Part shown: piece by piece, positions 15,813 to 25,499 of the stretch | Numbering within the stretch: position 1 is the first letter of the stretch | How the letters are laid out: each line of letters opens with the position of its first letter | Assembly (NCBI RefSeq): GCF_024508295.1 | Contig: NZ_CP101990.1 | Span: 2,046,001 to 2,110,000, forward strand | Direction of reading: 5' to 3' | Origin: Aeromicrobium duanguangcaii | Lineage (GTDB): Bacteria; Actinomycetota; Actinomycetes; Propionibacteriales; Nocardioidaceae | Length of the DNA stretch: 64,000 nucleotides | The notes under the pieces: model-generated | Told to the model about the DNA's origin: nothing | Database searches by the model: none | The model's input: only the letters and a program-made list of their open reading frames with translations | Position numbers and translations under genes: made by a program

Positions 15813-17258
15813 ATGGACGGAGCAGCGCCCCTCACCGCCCGCCGATTGGCCACCGTCGTGGGGTCCTGGGACTCCGGCACCGGCCCGGCGTACCGGCGGC
15901 TGGCCGCCGCGATCCGCACGGCCGTGATGGACGGGCGCATCACCACCGGCACCCGCCTGCCCAGCGAGCGCAGCCTCGCGGACGCCACCGGACTGAGCCG
16001 CACCACCACGACGCGCGCCTACGAGGTGCTGCGCGAGGACGGCCTGGTGCGCACGCGCCAGGGTTCGGGCACCGTGGTCGAGCTGCCGTTCGGCGTGTCG
16101 GGCTCGATGAGCATGCTCGCTCGCCCGGACCGCCCGGACGGCATCGCGCTGACCGCCGCCGCCTCCGAGGCACCCGAGGGATTCTCCGCACTGGTCGAGC
16201 GCGCGATGGGCGCCCTGCCGTCGGTGCTGGCCACGGACGGCTACCTGCCCGACGGGCTGCCGGTCCTGCGCGAGCGGATCGCCGCGCGGTACTCCCGCCA
16301 CGGCGTACCGACCGACCCCGACCAGATCATCGTCACCACCGGGGCCCAGAGCGCGTTGTCGCTGTTGGTCTCGGCCTTGGTCCGGCCGGGAGACCGCGTC
16401 CTGGTGGAGGGCTGCGGATATCCGCACGCCTTCGACATGCTCCAACGCGCCGGGGCACGGTTGCTGCCACTGCCCGCGCACGACTCCCCCTGGCCCGTCG
16501 ACGAGGTGGCGCGACTGGCGCCCGCGGCCCGGCTGGCGCTGCTCGTGCCCGACTTCCACAACCCGACCGGTGCGTCGATGCCGTCCGAGGCGCGTGCCGA
16601 GATCGCCCGGTCGCTGGCGCGCGGATCCGTCACCACGATCATCGACGAGACCTTGAGGGACGTGAACGTCAGCGGACTCCCCCAGCCAGAGCACTACGGC
16701 GCGCACGCTCCGGACGCGATCGTCGTCGGATCAGTCGCCAAGTCGATCTGGGGCGGCTTGAGGATCGGCTGGATCCGGGCACCCCGCACGCTCGTGCCGC
16801 GTCTCGTGCAGGCCCGCATGGTGCGCGACCTCGGCACTGCCGCACTGGACCAGCTCATCGTGGCGACGGCGCTGGAGGACGGTGAGATCGACCTGCGCGC
16901 GCGCACCACCGATCTGCGCGAGCGCCGTGACGTGCTGCTCGACGCGGTCGGCCGTCGACTGCCGGACTGGCAGGTCAACCTGCCCGACGGTGGGCTCTCG
17001 GTCTGGGCCACCCTGCCGGCGCCGATGAGCTCGGCGTTGACGGCGGTGGCGCTCGACGAGGGACTCACCCTGACGCCCGGCCCGCGGTTCTTCCCGACGC
17101 TGCCCACCCTCGGCGAGCACCACCTCAGACTGCCGTTCGCGCTGCGCCCCGATCTGCTCGAGGAGGCCGTCGTCCGACTCGCCCGCGCATGGTCCCGGGT
17201 GGCCAGCGGCCAGACCGGTGGCGCCGCCGACCCGGACGCCGTGGACCTCATCGCCTGA
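15813..17258 (+). CDS. MocR-family PLP-dependent regulator (YczR-like)
   Basis: 481 residues. N-terminal GntR winged helix (about 20-85: YRRLAAAIRTAVMDGRITTGTRLPSERSLADATGLSRTTTTRAYEVL), linker, then a fold-type I aminotransferase domain with the PLP lysine at about residue 310 in VVGSVAKSIWGGLRIGW and NPTG-type turn FHNPTGAS. MocR proteins sense PLP or amino-PLP compounds; the divergent yczE unit suggests YczR. The start at 15813 keeps the operator outside the gene. Confidence 0.88.
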   Translation: MDGAAPLTARRLATVVGSWDSGTGPAYRRLAAAIRTAVMDGRITTGTRLPSERSLADATGLSRTTTTRAYEVLREDGLVRTRQGSGTVVELPFGVSGSMSMLARPDRPDGIALTAAASEAPEGFSALVERAMGALPSVLATDGYLPDGLPVLRERIAARYSRHGVPTDPDQIIVTTGAQSALSLLVSALVRPGDRVLVEGCGYPHAFDMLQRAGARLLPLPAHDSPWPVDEVARLAPAARLALLVPDFHNPTGASMPSEARAEIARSLARGSVTTIIDETLRDVNVSGLPQPEHYGAHAPDAIVVGSVAKSIWGGLRIGWIRAPRTLVPRLVQARMVRDLGTAALDQLIVATALEDGEIDLRARTTDLRERRDVLLDAVGRRLPDWQVNLPDGGLSVWATLPAPMSSALTAVALDEGLTLTPGPRFFPTLPTLGEHHLRLPFALRPDLLEEAVVRLARAWSRVASGQTGGAADPDAVDLIA

Positions 17259-17365
17259 CCCATGTGACCTCCCACACGATCACTGCTGTTGCGGGGGTGA
17301 TGGGTAGAGCACAGAGTGCTGTGCAGGCGACGCCCCGCCCGGGGCGCCCCGGCGCGAGGAGCAGC

Positions 17366-18856
17366 ATGGACGTCCTGAGGAAGAAGAACGTCGACGACGT
17401 CATCCACCAGAACGACGAGGTTCCCGGTGACGCGGACGAGGGACACGGCCGCCTCAAGAAGAACCTGTCGGCCATCGACCTGATCGGCTTCGGCATCGGC
17501 ATCGTGATCGGCACGGGCATCTTCACGCTGACCGGACTGCAGGCCAAGGAGAACGCCGGCCCGGCCGTGACGATCTCGTTCCTGATCGCGGGAGCCGTCG
17601 CCCTGCTGGCCGCGCTCTGTTACGCCGAACTGGCGTCGGCGGTGCCGACGGCGGGCAGCTCCTACACGTACAGCTACACGACGATCGGCGAGATCTTCGC
17701 CTGGATCATCGCGTGGGACCTGATCCTGGAGTTCGCCCTGGGCTCGGCCGTCGTGGCACGAGGCTGGTCAGGCTACGTCGCCGGTGTCTTCGACCTGCCG
17801 GAGAAGTGGTTCGCCGAGGAGGGGTCGGTCGTCAACGTCGGCGCCATCGCGATCGTGATCCTGTTGGGCTGGGTCGCGATGCGCGGCATCCGCGAGTCCG
17901 CCTGGGTCACCAACGGGCTGGTCGTCATCAAGGTGCTGGTCTGCGTCTTCGTCATCGCCGTCGGCGCCTTCTACGTCAAGACCGGCAACCTCGTGCCGTT
18001 CATCCCCGAGTCCACGCCCACGGCGAGTGGCTCCGAGGCCAGCGGCCTGCACGCTCCCCTGTGGCAGTTCCTCTCGGGCATCGAGCCCGCCACGTTCGGC
18101 ATCACGGGCGTCTTCGTCGCGGCCGCCGTCGTGTTCTTCGCCTACTCGGGCTTCGAGGCCGTCGCGAACCTCGGCGAGGAGACCAAGAACCCGAAGCGCG
18201 ACATGCCGCTGGGCCTGTTGGGCACGCTCGGGATCTGCACCCTGCTGTACGTCGGCGTCTGCCTGGTCCTGACCGGCATGGTGCACTACTCCGACCTCTC
18301 CGAGGGCGACGCCGTGGCGGACGTCTTCGATCAGGTCGGCCTCGAGTGGGCCGGCATCCTGATCGGCGTCGCGGCCGTGGCCGGCCTGACGTCCGTGATC
18401 CTGGTCGACCTCGTGGCGATGGGGCGCATCGGCTTCGCCCTGGCCCGCGACGGCCTGCTGCCGGAGGCGTTCCGCCGCATCCACCCGACGTGGGGCACCC
18501 CGGTCCTGATGACCGGCATCACGGTCGTGGTCGTGGCCCTGCTCGCGGGCTTCGTGCCGATCTCGGTCCTGGCCGAGATGGTCAGCATCGGCACCCTGTT
18601 CGCCTTCGTCGTCGTGGCGATCGCGGTCATCGTCCTGCGCCGCACCGAGCCCGACATGAACCGCCCCTTCCGGGCGCCGTGGGTGCCGATCCTGCCGATC
18701 GTCACCGTGGCCGCCTGCCTGGGCCTCATGGCCAGCCTCAAGGTCGACACGTGGCTGCGGTTCATCGTCTGGCTCGTCCTGGGCCTCGCGGTCTACTTCG
18801 TGTACGGCTACAAGCACTCGCGCCTCAACCAGGTCGCGGAGGGGGAACGCTCGTGA
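17366..18856 (+). CDS. APC-family amino acid permease
   Basis: 496 residues, about 12 membrane helices. The first helix motif IDLIGFGIGIVIGTGIFTLTG and the following AGPAVTISFLIAGAVALLAALCYAEL are the cationic amino acid transporter (CAT/YfnA-like) signatures; FFAYSGFEAVANLGEETKNP is the TM6-8 hallmark. GAGGAG precedes the ATG at 17366. The downstream universal stress gene overlaps it (GTGA), a common pairing in actinobacteria. Substrate probably a basic or neutral amino acid; not determinable here. Confidence 0.9.
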   Translation: MDVLRKKNVDDVIHQNDEVPGDADEGHGRLKKNLSAIDLIGFGIGIVIGTGIFTLTGLQAKENAGPAVTISFLIAGAVALLAALCYAELASAVPTAGSSYTYSYTTIGEIFAWIIAWDLILEFALGSAVVARGWSGYVAGVFDLPEKWFAEEGSVVNVGAIAIVILLGWVAMRGIRESAWVTNGLVVIKVLVCVFVIAVGAFYVKTGNLVPFIPESTPTASGSEASGLHAPLWQFLSGIEPATFGITGVFVAAAVVFFAYSGFEAVANLGEETKNPKRDMPLGLLGTLGICTLLYVGVCLVLTGMVHYSDLSEGDAVADVFDQVGLEWAGILIGVAAVAGLTSVILVDLVAMGRIGFALARDGLLPEAFRRIHPTWGTPVLMTGITVVVVALLAGFVPISVLAEMVSIGTLFAFVVVAIAVIVLRRTEPDMNRPFRAPWVPILPIVTVAACLGLMASLKVDTWLRFIVWLVLGLAVYFVYGYKHSRLNQVAEGERS

Positions 18857-19743
18857 GCATCGTCGTCGGATTCGGCTCGGACACCCGCAACGCCGCCCCG
18901 CTGGAGCTGGCCGCCGAGCTCTCGCGCACCACGGGCGATGAGCTCGTGCTGGTCAGCGTCGTTCAGGACAGCTGGGGCTCGCTGCGCGACTTCGCGGGCG
19001 TGGACGACGAATGGCGCGCCGACGTGCGCGAGCAGGCCGAGGAGGCGATCGCCACCGCCCGCAAGCACCTCGGTCCCGACATCGAGCCGGTCCCCGTGAC
19101 GAAGACGGCGACCTCGGTCCCCCAGGCCCTGCTGGACGAGTGCATCGCGCGTCGCGCCCGGGTGCTCGTCGCGGGCTCGGCCTCGCACGGCGCCCTGGGC
19201 CGGATCGCGTTCGGGAGCACGAACGACCGCCTCGCACACAGCTCGGCCGTCCCCATCGCGCTGGCCCCTCGGGGCTACCGCTCCCACGACGACGGCATCC
19301 AGCGCCTCGTGGTGGCCGTCGACCCGACCGCGTCCGACGTCGCGCTGCACCAGCCCATCGCCGACCTCGCGTCGTGGCTGAAGGTGCAGGTCGAGATCGT
19401 CACGTTCGCGGTGCGCAGTGGCTCACGCACGGCGTACTCGGCCTTCGCCGACCAGGGCGTCCAGCGGGCGTGGGGCACCTTGGTCCGCAACCATCAGCAG
19501 GAGCTGGCGAACAAGATCCGCGAGCTGGCGCCCGACACCGAGGTGACGACCGACCAGGTCACCACGGCCGAGCGCTGGTCCCTGGCACTGGAGTCCTACC
19601 AGTGGCGCGCCGGCGACCTGCTCGCCGTGGGATCGAGCCGGCACGGCCCCGTGGCGCGCGTCTTCGTCGGCTCGACCGCGACGCGCATCGTCAACCACAG
19701 CCCCGTGCCGGTCGTGCTGCTCCCCCGCCCCCGGACGTACTGA
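18853..19743 (+). CDS. Tandem universal stress protein
   Basis: 296 residues made of two UspA domains (about 1-140 and 150-296). Each ends in the ATP-binding G-2x-G-9x-G(S/T) type motif: AGSASHGALGRIAFGSTNDRLAHSSAVP in the first and VGSSRHGPVARVFVGSTATRIVNHSPVP in the second. The GTG start overlaps the permease stop and is preceded by GAGGGGGAA, so the two are coupled. It may modulate the transporter or respond to nutrient state; inference from context. Confidence 0.9.
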   Translation: MSIVVGFGSDTRNAAPLELAAELSRTTGDELVLVSVVQDSWGSLRDFAGVDDEWRADVREQAEEAIATARKHLGPDIEPVPVTKTATSVPQALLDECIARRARVLVAGSASHGALGRIAFGSTNDRLAHSSAVPIALAPRGYRSHDDGIQRLVVAVDPTASDVALHQPIADLASWLKVQVEIVTFAVRSGSRTAYSAFADQGVQRAWGTLVRNHQQELANKIRELAPDTEVTTDQVTTAERWSLALESYQWRAGDLLAVGSSRHGPVARVFVGSTATRIVNHSPVPVVLLPRPRTY

Positions 19744-19745
19744 AC

Positions 19746-19786
19746 GCGGCGCCCCACACCGACCCGAGGGCCGATGGGGACGCCGC
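19746..19786. terminator. Candidate bidirectional terminator between usp and ilvC
   Basis: GCGGCGCCCC pairs with GGGG-A-CGCCGC across a 20-nt loop (10 bp, one bulge). It lies between the convergent stops; no T-tract. Confidence 0.4.
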
Positions 19787-19805
19787 GTCCGGAGACTTCA
19801 GCCGA

Positions 19806-21431
<1,626 letters not shown>

Positions 21432-21432
<1 letters not shown>

Positions 21433-23267
21433 CAGAGGTCTTCCTCATCCCATTCGGGGGCCAGATCGCGGGCGATCTTGATGTCGTCGTTGCTCGTGCC
21501 GGCCGCGACCATCGGCCAGACCATGGCGTCGCGCTCGACCACGAAGTCGATCACGACGGGCACGTCGTTGATGCTCATCGCCTTGGCGATGACCTCGTCG
21601 AGCTCGTCCTCGCTCTCGCAGCGCAGGCCCACGCAGCCGTAGGCCTCGGCCAGCTTGACGAAGTCGGGGATCCGGCGCGCCCCGATGGACTCGGGACCGG
21701 AGTGCAGGTCGGTGTTGGAGTAGCGGCCCTCGTAGAACAGGGTCTGCCACTGGCGCACCATGCCCAGCGAGGAGTTGTTGATGACCGCGACCTTGATCGG
21801 GATGCCCTCCAGCGCGCACGTGGCGAGCTCCTGGTTGGTCATCTGGAAGCAGCCGTCGCCGTCGATGGCCCACACGACGCGATCGGGGGCGCCGACCTTG
21901 GCGCCCATCGCGGCGGGCACGCCGTAGCCCATCGTGCCGGCGCCACCGGAGTTGAGCCACTGGCGCGGGCGCTCGTACTGCACGAACTGGGCGGCCCACA
22001 TCTGGTGCTGTCCGACGCCCGAGGTGTAGATCGCCTCGGGACCGGCGGCGGCGTTGATGCGCTCGATGACCGTCTGGGGCGCGAGGCCGCCGTCGGTCTT
22101 GTCGTACGCGACCGGGAACTTCTCCTTGACGCCGACGATGTACTTCCGCCAAGCGGTGTACTCGCCCGTCAGCTCGTCCTCGTCGGTCTGCTTCTGCAGC
22201 GCGCGGATGAGGTCGGCGATGACCTCGCGGGCGTCGCCCACGATCGGGACGTCCGCCACGCGGTTCTTGCTGATCTCGGCCGGGTCGATGTCGGCGTGGA
22301 TGACCTTGGCGCCGGGGGCGAACGTGTCGAGGTTGCCGGTCACCCGGTCGTCGAAGCGCGCGCCGAGGGTGATCAGCAGGTCGGACTTCTGCAGGCCCAG
22401 GACCGCCGCGACCGAGCCGTGCATGCCGGGCATGCCCAGGTGCAGCTCGTGCGAGTCGGGGAACGCGCCGCGCGCCATGAGCGTCGTGACGACGGGGATC
22501 TGCGTGAGCTCGGCGAGGATCTTCAGCTCGGCTGCGGCCTCGGCCTTGATGACGCCACCGCCGACGTACAGCACCGGGCGCTCGGCCTCGGCGATGAGCC
22601 GGGCCGCCTCGCGCACCTGCTTGTTGTGCGGACGGGTCGTGGGGCGGTAGCCCGGCAGCGCCAGCTCGTGCGGCCACTGGTGGGTGGTCATCGCCTGCAG
22701 CGCGTCCTTGGCGACGTCGACCAGGACCGGGCCGGGACGGCCGGTGGAGGCGATGTGGAAGGCCTCGGCGACGACGCGCGGGATCTCGGCCGGGTCGGTG
22801 ACGAGGAAGCTGTGCTTGGTGATCGGCATCGTGATGCCGCGGATGTCGGCCTCCTGGAAGGCGTCCGAGCCGATGACGGTGCTGGCGACCTGGCCGGTGA
22901 CGGCCACCATCGGCACCGAGTCGAGGTACGCGTCGGCGATCGCGGTGACCAGGTTGGTGGCACCCGGGCCCGAGGTCGCCATGCAGACACCGACCTTGCC
23001 GGTGGCCATGGCGTAGCCCTGGGCGGCGTGGCCCGCGCCCTGCTCGTGTCGAACCAGGATGTGTCGGATCGAGGAGTCGTACAGCGGGTCGTACGCCGGC
23101 AGAATCGCGCCGCCGGGGATCCCGAAGATGACCTCGACTCCGGCCTTCTCCAGCGATCGGACGAGGCTTTGCGCCCCGGTCATCGTCTCCGGTGCCGTCT
23201 CGGTCATTGCCTTACCCGTCTCGTCTGCCGGCCACCCCGTGATCGCAGCCGGTGCTCGGTTCCCCAT
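21432..23267 (-). CDS. ilvB: Acetolactate synthase large subunit
   Basis: 611 residues from the chosen ATG; thiamine-diphosphate enzyme making acetolactate and acetohydroxybutyrate. [17 protein letters not shown] and the catalytic glutamate in [14 protein letters not shown] are N-terminal; the ThDP/Mg motif [29 protein letters not shown] is near the C-terminus. The start MGNRAPA at 23267 sits after AGGAGAGG; an in-frame ATG at 23297 (10 codons earlier) is possible, MTETAPE a shorter option. Behind an attenuator, see 23304-23426. Confidence 0.95.
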
Positions 23268-23303
23268 CGTATTGCCTGCCTCTCCTGGTCCATTCATCGC
23301 ATG

Positions 23304-23333
23304 AAAAAACCCTCGGCCGTGAGGCGACGAGGG
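23304..23333 (-). terminator. Attenuator terminator of ilvBNC
   Basis: On the minus strand, CCCTCG-TC-GCC-TCAC-GGC-CGAGGG followed directly by six T. A classic intrinsic terminator, unusual in this GC-rich DNA. It sits between a Leu/Val leader peptide and ilvB, so it should end transcription when leucine and valine are plentiful. Confidence 0.8.
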
Positions 23334-23361
23334 CGGGACGCGCGCGGTGTGGGCCGGCGCG

Positions 23362-23391
23362 TCAGCGAAGTACGAGAAGCAGGGAGTGCAT
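23362..23391 (-). CDS. ilvBNC leader peptide
   Basis: Nine codons, MHSLLLVLR: four leucines and one valine in the six residues after His-Ser, using CTG CTT CTC GTA CTT, with CTT and GTA rare in this DNA. It starts 6 nt after a -10-like hexamer, so it is translated from a leaderless message, and ends 28 nt before the terminator stem. Confidence 0.75.
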   Translation of the reverse strand: MHSLLLVLR

Positions 23392-23397
23392 GGGAAC

Positions 23398-23426
23398 AGT
23401 GTGCTCCGACCTCCTCACGTGGTCAA
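23398..23426 (-). promoter_or_regulatory. ilvBNC promoter
   Basis: TTGACC (-35, 23426-23421) and CACACT (-10, 23403-23398) separated by 17 nt. The -10 is 6 nt from the leader-peptide ATG, predicting leaderless transcription. Confidence 0.65.
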
Positions 23427-23466
23427 GTTGTGAGACCGGAAGTCCACGATGTGGACTGGAGCGTCC

Positions 23467-24009
23467 TCAGTGCAGCGCTGCGAGGGTCGCCGTAGGCAGG
23501 TCGCGGTCGGCGTAGACGAGGCGGACGCCGCCGGGCACGTCCCGGTCCGGCCCCCTCCAGACCTGCGTCAGCCCCGCCCGTTCGGCGGTGCGCCGCGACG
23601 CCTCGTTGTGCTCCAGCAGGTAGGCGACCACCGGGGCATCGGGAGCCACCGTGGCGGCCGCCTGCATCGCGGCCTCGACGAGCTCGCCCGCGTAGCCCTG
23701 ACCGTGGTGGTCGGCCGAGACCCGGTAGTACAGGTTCCAGGTTGCGGTCGGCTTCAGCCGCACTCCCCCGATGCCCACCAGGTCGCCGCCGTCGCGCCGA
23801 CGCGCGGTCCAGTAGCCGAGCGCGTCGCGCTCCCAGTCCGCGGCGTACATCGTGATCTCGTCACTGGTCTGCTGCGCGCTGGTGTGCACGCCCGACGGCA
23901 GGTGGCGCCAGACCCGCGGGTCGGCATGCAGCGCGTGCAGGTCGGCGAGGTCGTCCTGCGACACCGCCGTCAGCACCAACCGCTCGGTGGTCAGACTCGC
24001 GAGATCCAT
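23467..24009 (-). CDS. GNAT N-acetyltransferase (RimJ/RimL type)
   Basis: 180 residues. Starts TTERLVLTAVSQDDLADL, as in the RimJ/L-like GNAT group; the acetyl-CoA loop is HHGQGYAGELVEAAM, followed by LEHNEASRRTAERAGL. Acceptor substrate unknown. Starts 4 nt after the stop of the SDR gene and is likely co-transcribed with it. Confidence 0.85.
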   Translation of the reverse strand: MDLASLTTERLVLTAVSQDDLADLHALHADPRVWRHLPSGVHTSAQQTSDEITMYAADWERDALGYWTARRRDGGDLVGIGGVRLKPTATWNLYYRVSADHHGQGYAGELVEAAMQAAATVAPDAPVVAYLLEHNEASRRTAERAGLTQVWRGPDRDVPGGVRLVYADRDLPTATLAALH

Positions 24010-24013
24010 CGGC

Positions 24014-25441
24014 TCACCACGGGAAGGGCTCGAAGTCCTTGAGGAAGACGCCGTGCAGGTCGACGCCGGCCTCGCCCCGGACGATCGGGTCGTACACCCG
24101 CGCGGCACCGTCGACGAGATCGAGCGGGGCCTTGAAGCCCTCCTCGGCGAGGCGCTTCTTGGTGACGTGCGGACGCTCGTCGGTGATCCAGCCGGTGTCG
24201 ACGGCCGTCATGAGGATGCCGTCGGTCTCGAACATCTCGCGGGCGCTGGTGCGGGTGAGCATGTTGAGCGCGGCCTTGGCCATGTTCGTGTGCGGGTGAC
24301 CCGGGCCCTTGTAGCCGCGCGAGAACTGGCCCTCCATGGCCGAGACGTTGACGACGTACTTGCGTCGCGCCGGCGACGCGGCCATCGCGGGGCGCAGCCG
24401 ACTGACGAGGATGAACGGCGCGACGCTGTTGCACAGCTGGACCTCGAGCAGCTCGAGCGCGTCGACCTGGCCCACGTGCTGGACCCAGCTGTTGGTGTCG
24501 ACGATGTCGGGCAGCAGACCTCCGGCGTCGATGCGCGCGAGGTCGGCCGAGCCCGCCTCGAGGGCGATCGACGTGAGCTCCTCGGCGGTCACGGCATCGC
24601 GGGCCAACTCCTGGTGCGTGGTGACAGAGCCGACGAGCGAGGCGGGGTGGGCGTCGCTCGTGTGGCCGAACGTGACCAACTCGGGCGTGTAGCCCTCGGG
24701 CAGCGGCTGGGACTCGGCCTCGGCGAGCGCCGAGTAGGAGCCGGGCTGGCGCTTCACCGTCTGCGCGGCGTTGTTGATGAGGATGTCGAGCGGGCCGGCC
24801 GCGGCGACCTCGTCGGCCAGGCCGATCACCTGGGCCGGGTCGCGCAGGTCGATGCCGACGATCTTGAGCCGGTCGATCCAGTCGGCGCTGTCGGGCTGGG
24901 CGCTGAAGCGGCGGACGGCGTCGCGCGGGAAGCGCGTCGTGATCGTGAGGTGGGCGCCGTCGCGCAGCAGCCGCAGCGCGATGTACATGCCGATCTTGGC
25001 GCGGCCTCCGGTCAGCAGGGCGCGCTTGCCGGTCAGGTCGGTGCGGGCGTCGCGCTTGGCGTGGCCCAGGGCGGCGCACTCGGGGCACAGCTGGTGGTAG
25101 AACGCGTCGACGACCGTGTACTTCTGCTTGCAGATGTAGCAGCCACGGGCGACGGTCAGCACGCCCGCGGTGGCGCCCTTGACGTTCGAGACCAGCGGGA
25201 TGCCGGCGGTCTCGTCGTCGATCCGGCGTGGCGAGCCGGTGGCCGTCAGCTCGATGACCTCGCGGTCGGCCTCGTTGACGGCGTCGCGCTTGGCGCGGCG
25301 GCGCTGCTTCTTGACGTCCTTGTAGAACTTGCCACAGGCGCGACGCAGAGCGATGTACGCCTCATCCTCGTCACCGAGATACTGCGCCTCACCCAGGACC
25401 TTGAGGGCGGTCTCGAGTTCGTCGTCGGTGAAGTTCGGCAC
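24014..25441 (-). CDS. Zinc-ribbon SDR-like protein lacking the catalytic tyrosine
   Basis: 475 residues, much longer than a usual 250-residue SDR. Residues 1-95 form a charged N-terminal region; C101-x2-C104 and C119-x2-C122 make a zinc-ribbon-like knuckle. The Rossmann domain follows, with TGGRAKIG (144-151, Lys where Gly is usual), NNAA (223-226), an insertion of about 90 residues, Ser367, and HTNMAK (384-389). Lys389 is in place but the residue four before it is Thr385, not Tyr; the nearest tyrosine is Y377. NAD(P) binding seems likely, but classical SDR chemistry is doubtful. Coupled to the GNAT downstream. Confidence 0.8.
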   Translation of the reverse strand: MPNFTDDELETALKVLGEAQYLGDEDEAYIALRRACGKFYKDVKKQRRRAKRDAVNEADREVIELTATGSPRRIDDETAGIPLVSNVKGATAGVLTVARGCYICKQKYTVVDAFYHQLCPECAALGHAKRDARTDLTGKRALLTGGRAKIGMYIALRLLRDGAHLTITTRFPRDAVRRFSAQPDSADWIDRLKIVGIDLRDPAQVIGLADEVAAAGPLDILINNAAQTVKRQPGSYSALAEAESQPLPEGYTPELVTFGHTSDAHPASLVGSVTTHQELARDAVTAEELTSIALEAGSADLARIDAGGLLPDIVDTNSWVQHVGQVDALELLEVQLCNSVAPFILVSRLRPAMAASPARRKYVVNVSAMEGQFSRGYKGPGHPHTNMAKAALNMLTRTSAREMFETDGILMTAVDTGWITDERPHVTKKRLAEEGFKAPLDLVDGAARVYDPIVRGEAGVDLHGVFLKDFEPFPW

Positions 25442-25499
25442 CCCGGAATTCTAACGACTGCAACCGAGACGCCGTGGGTCAGCATGGGAGTATCGGCCA

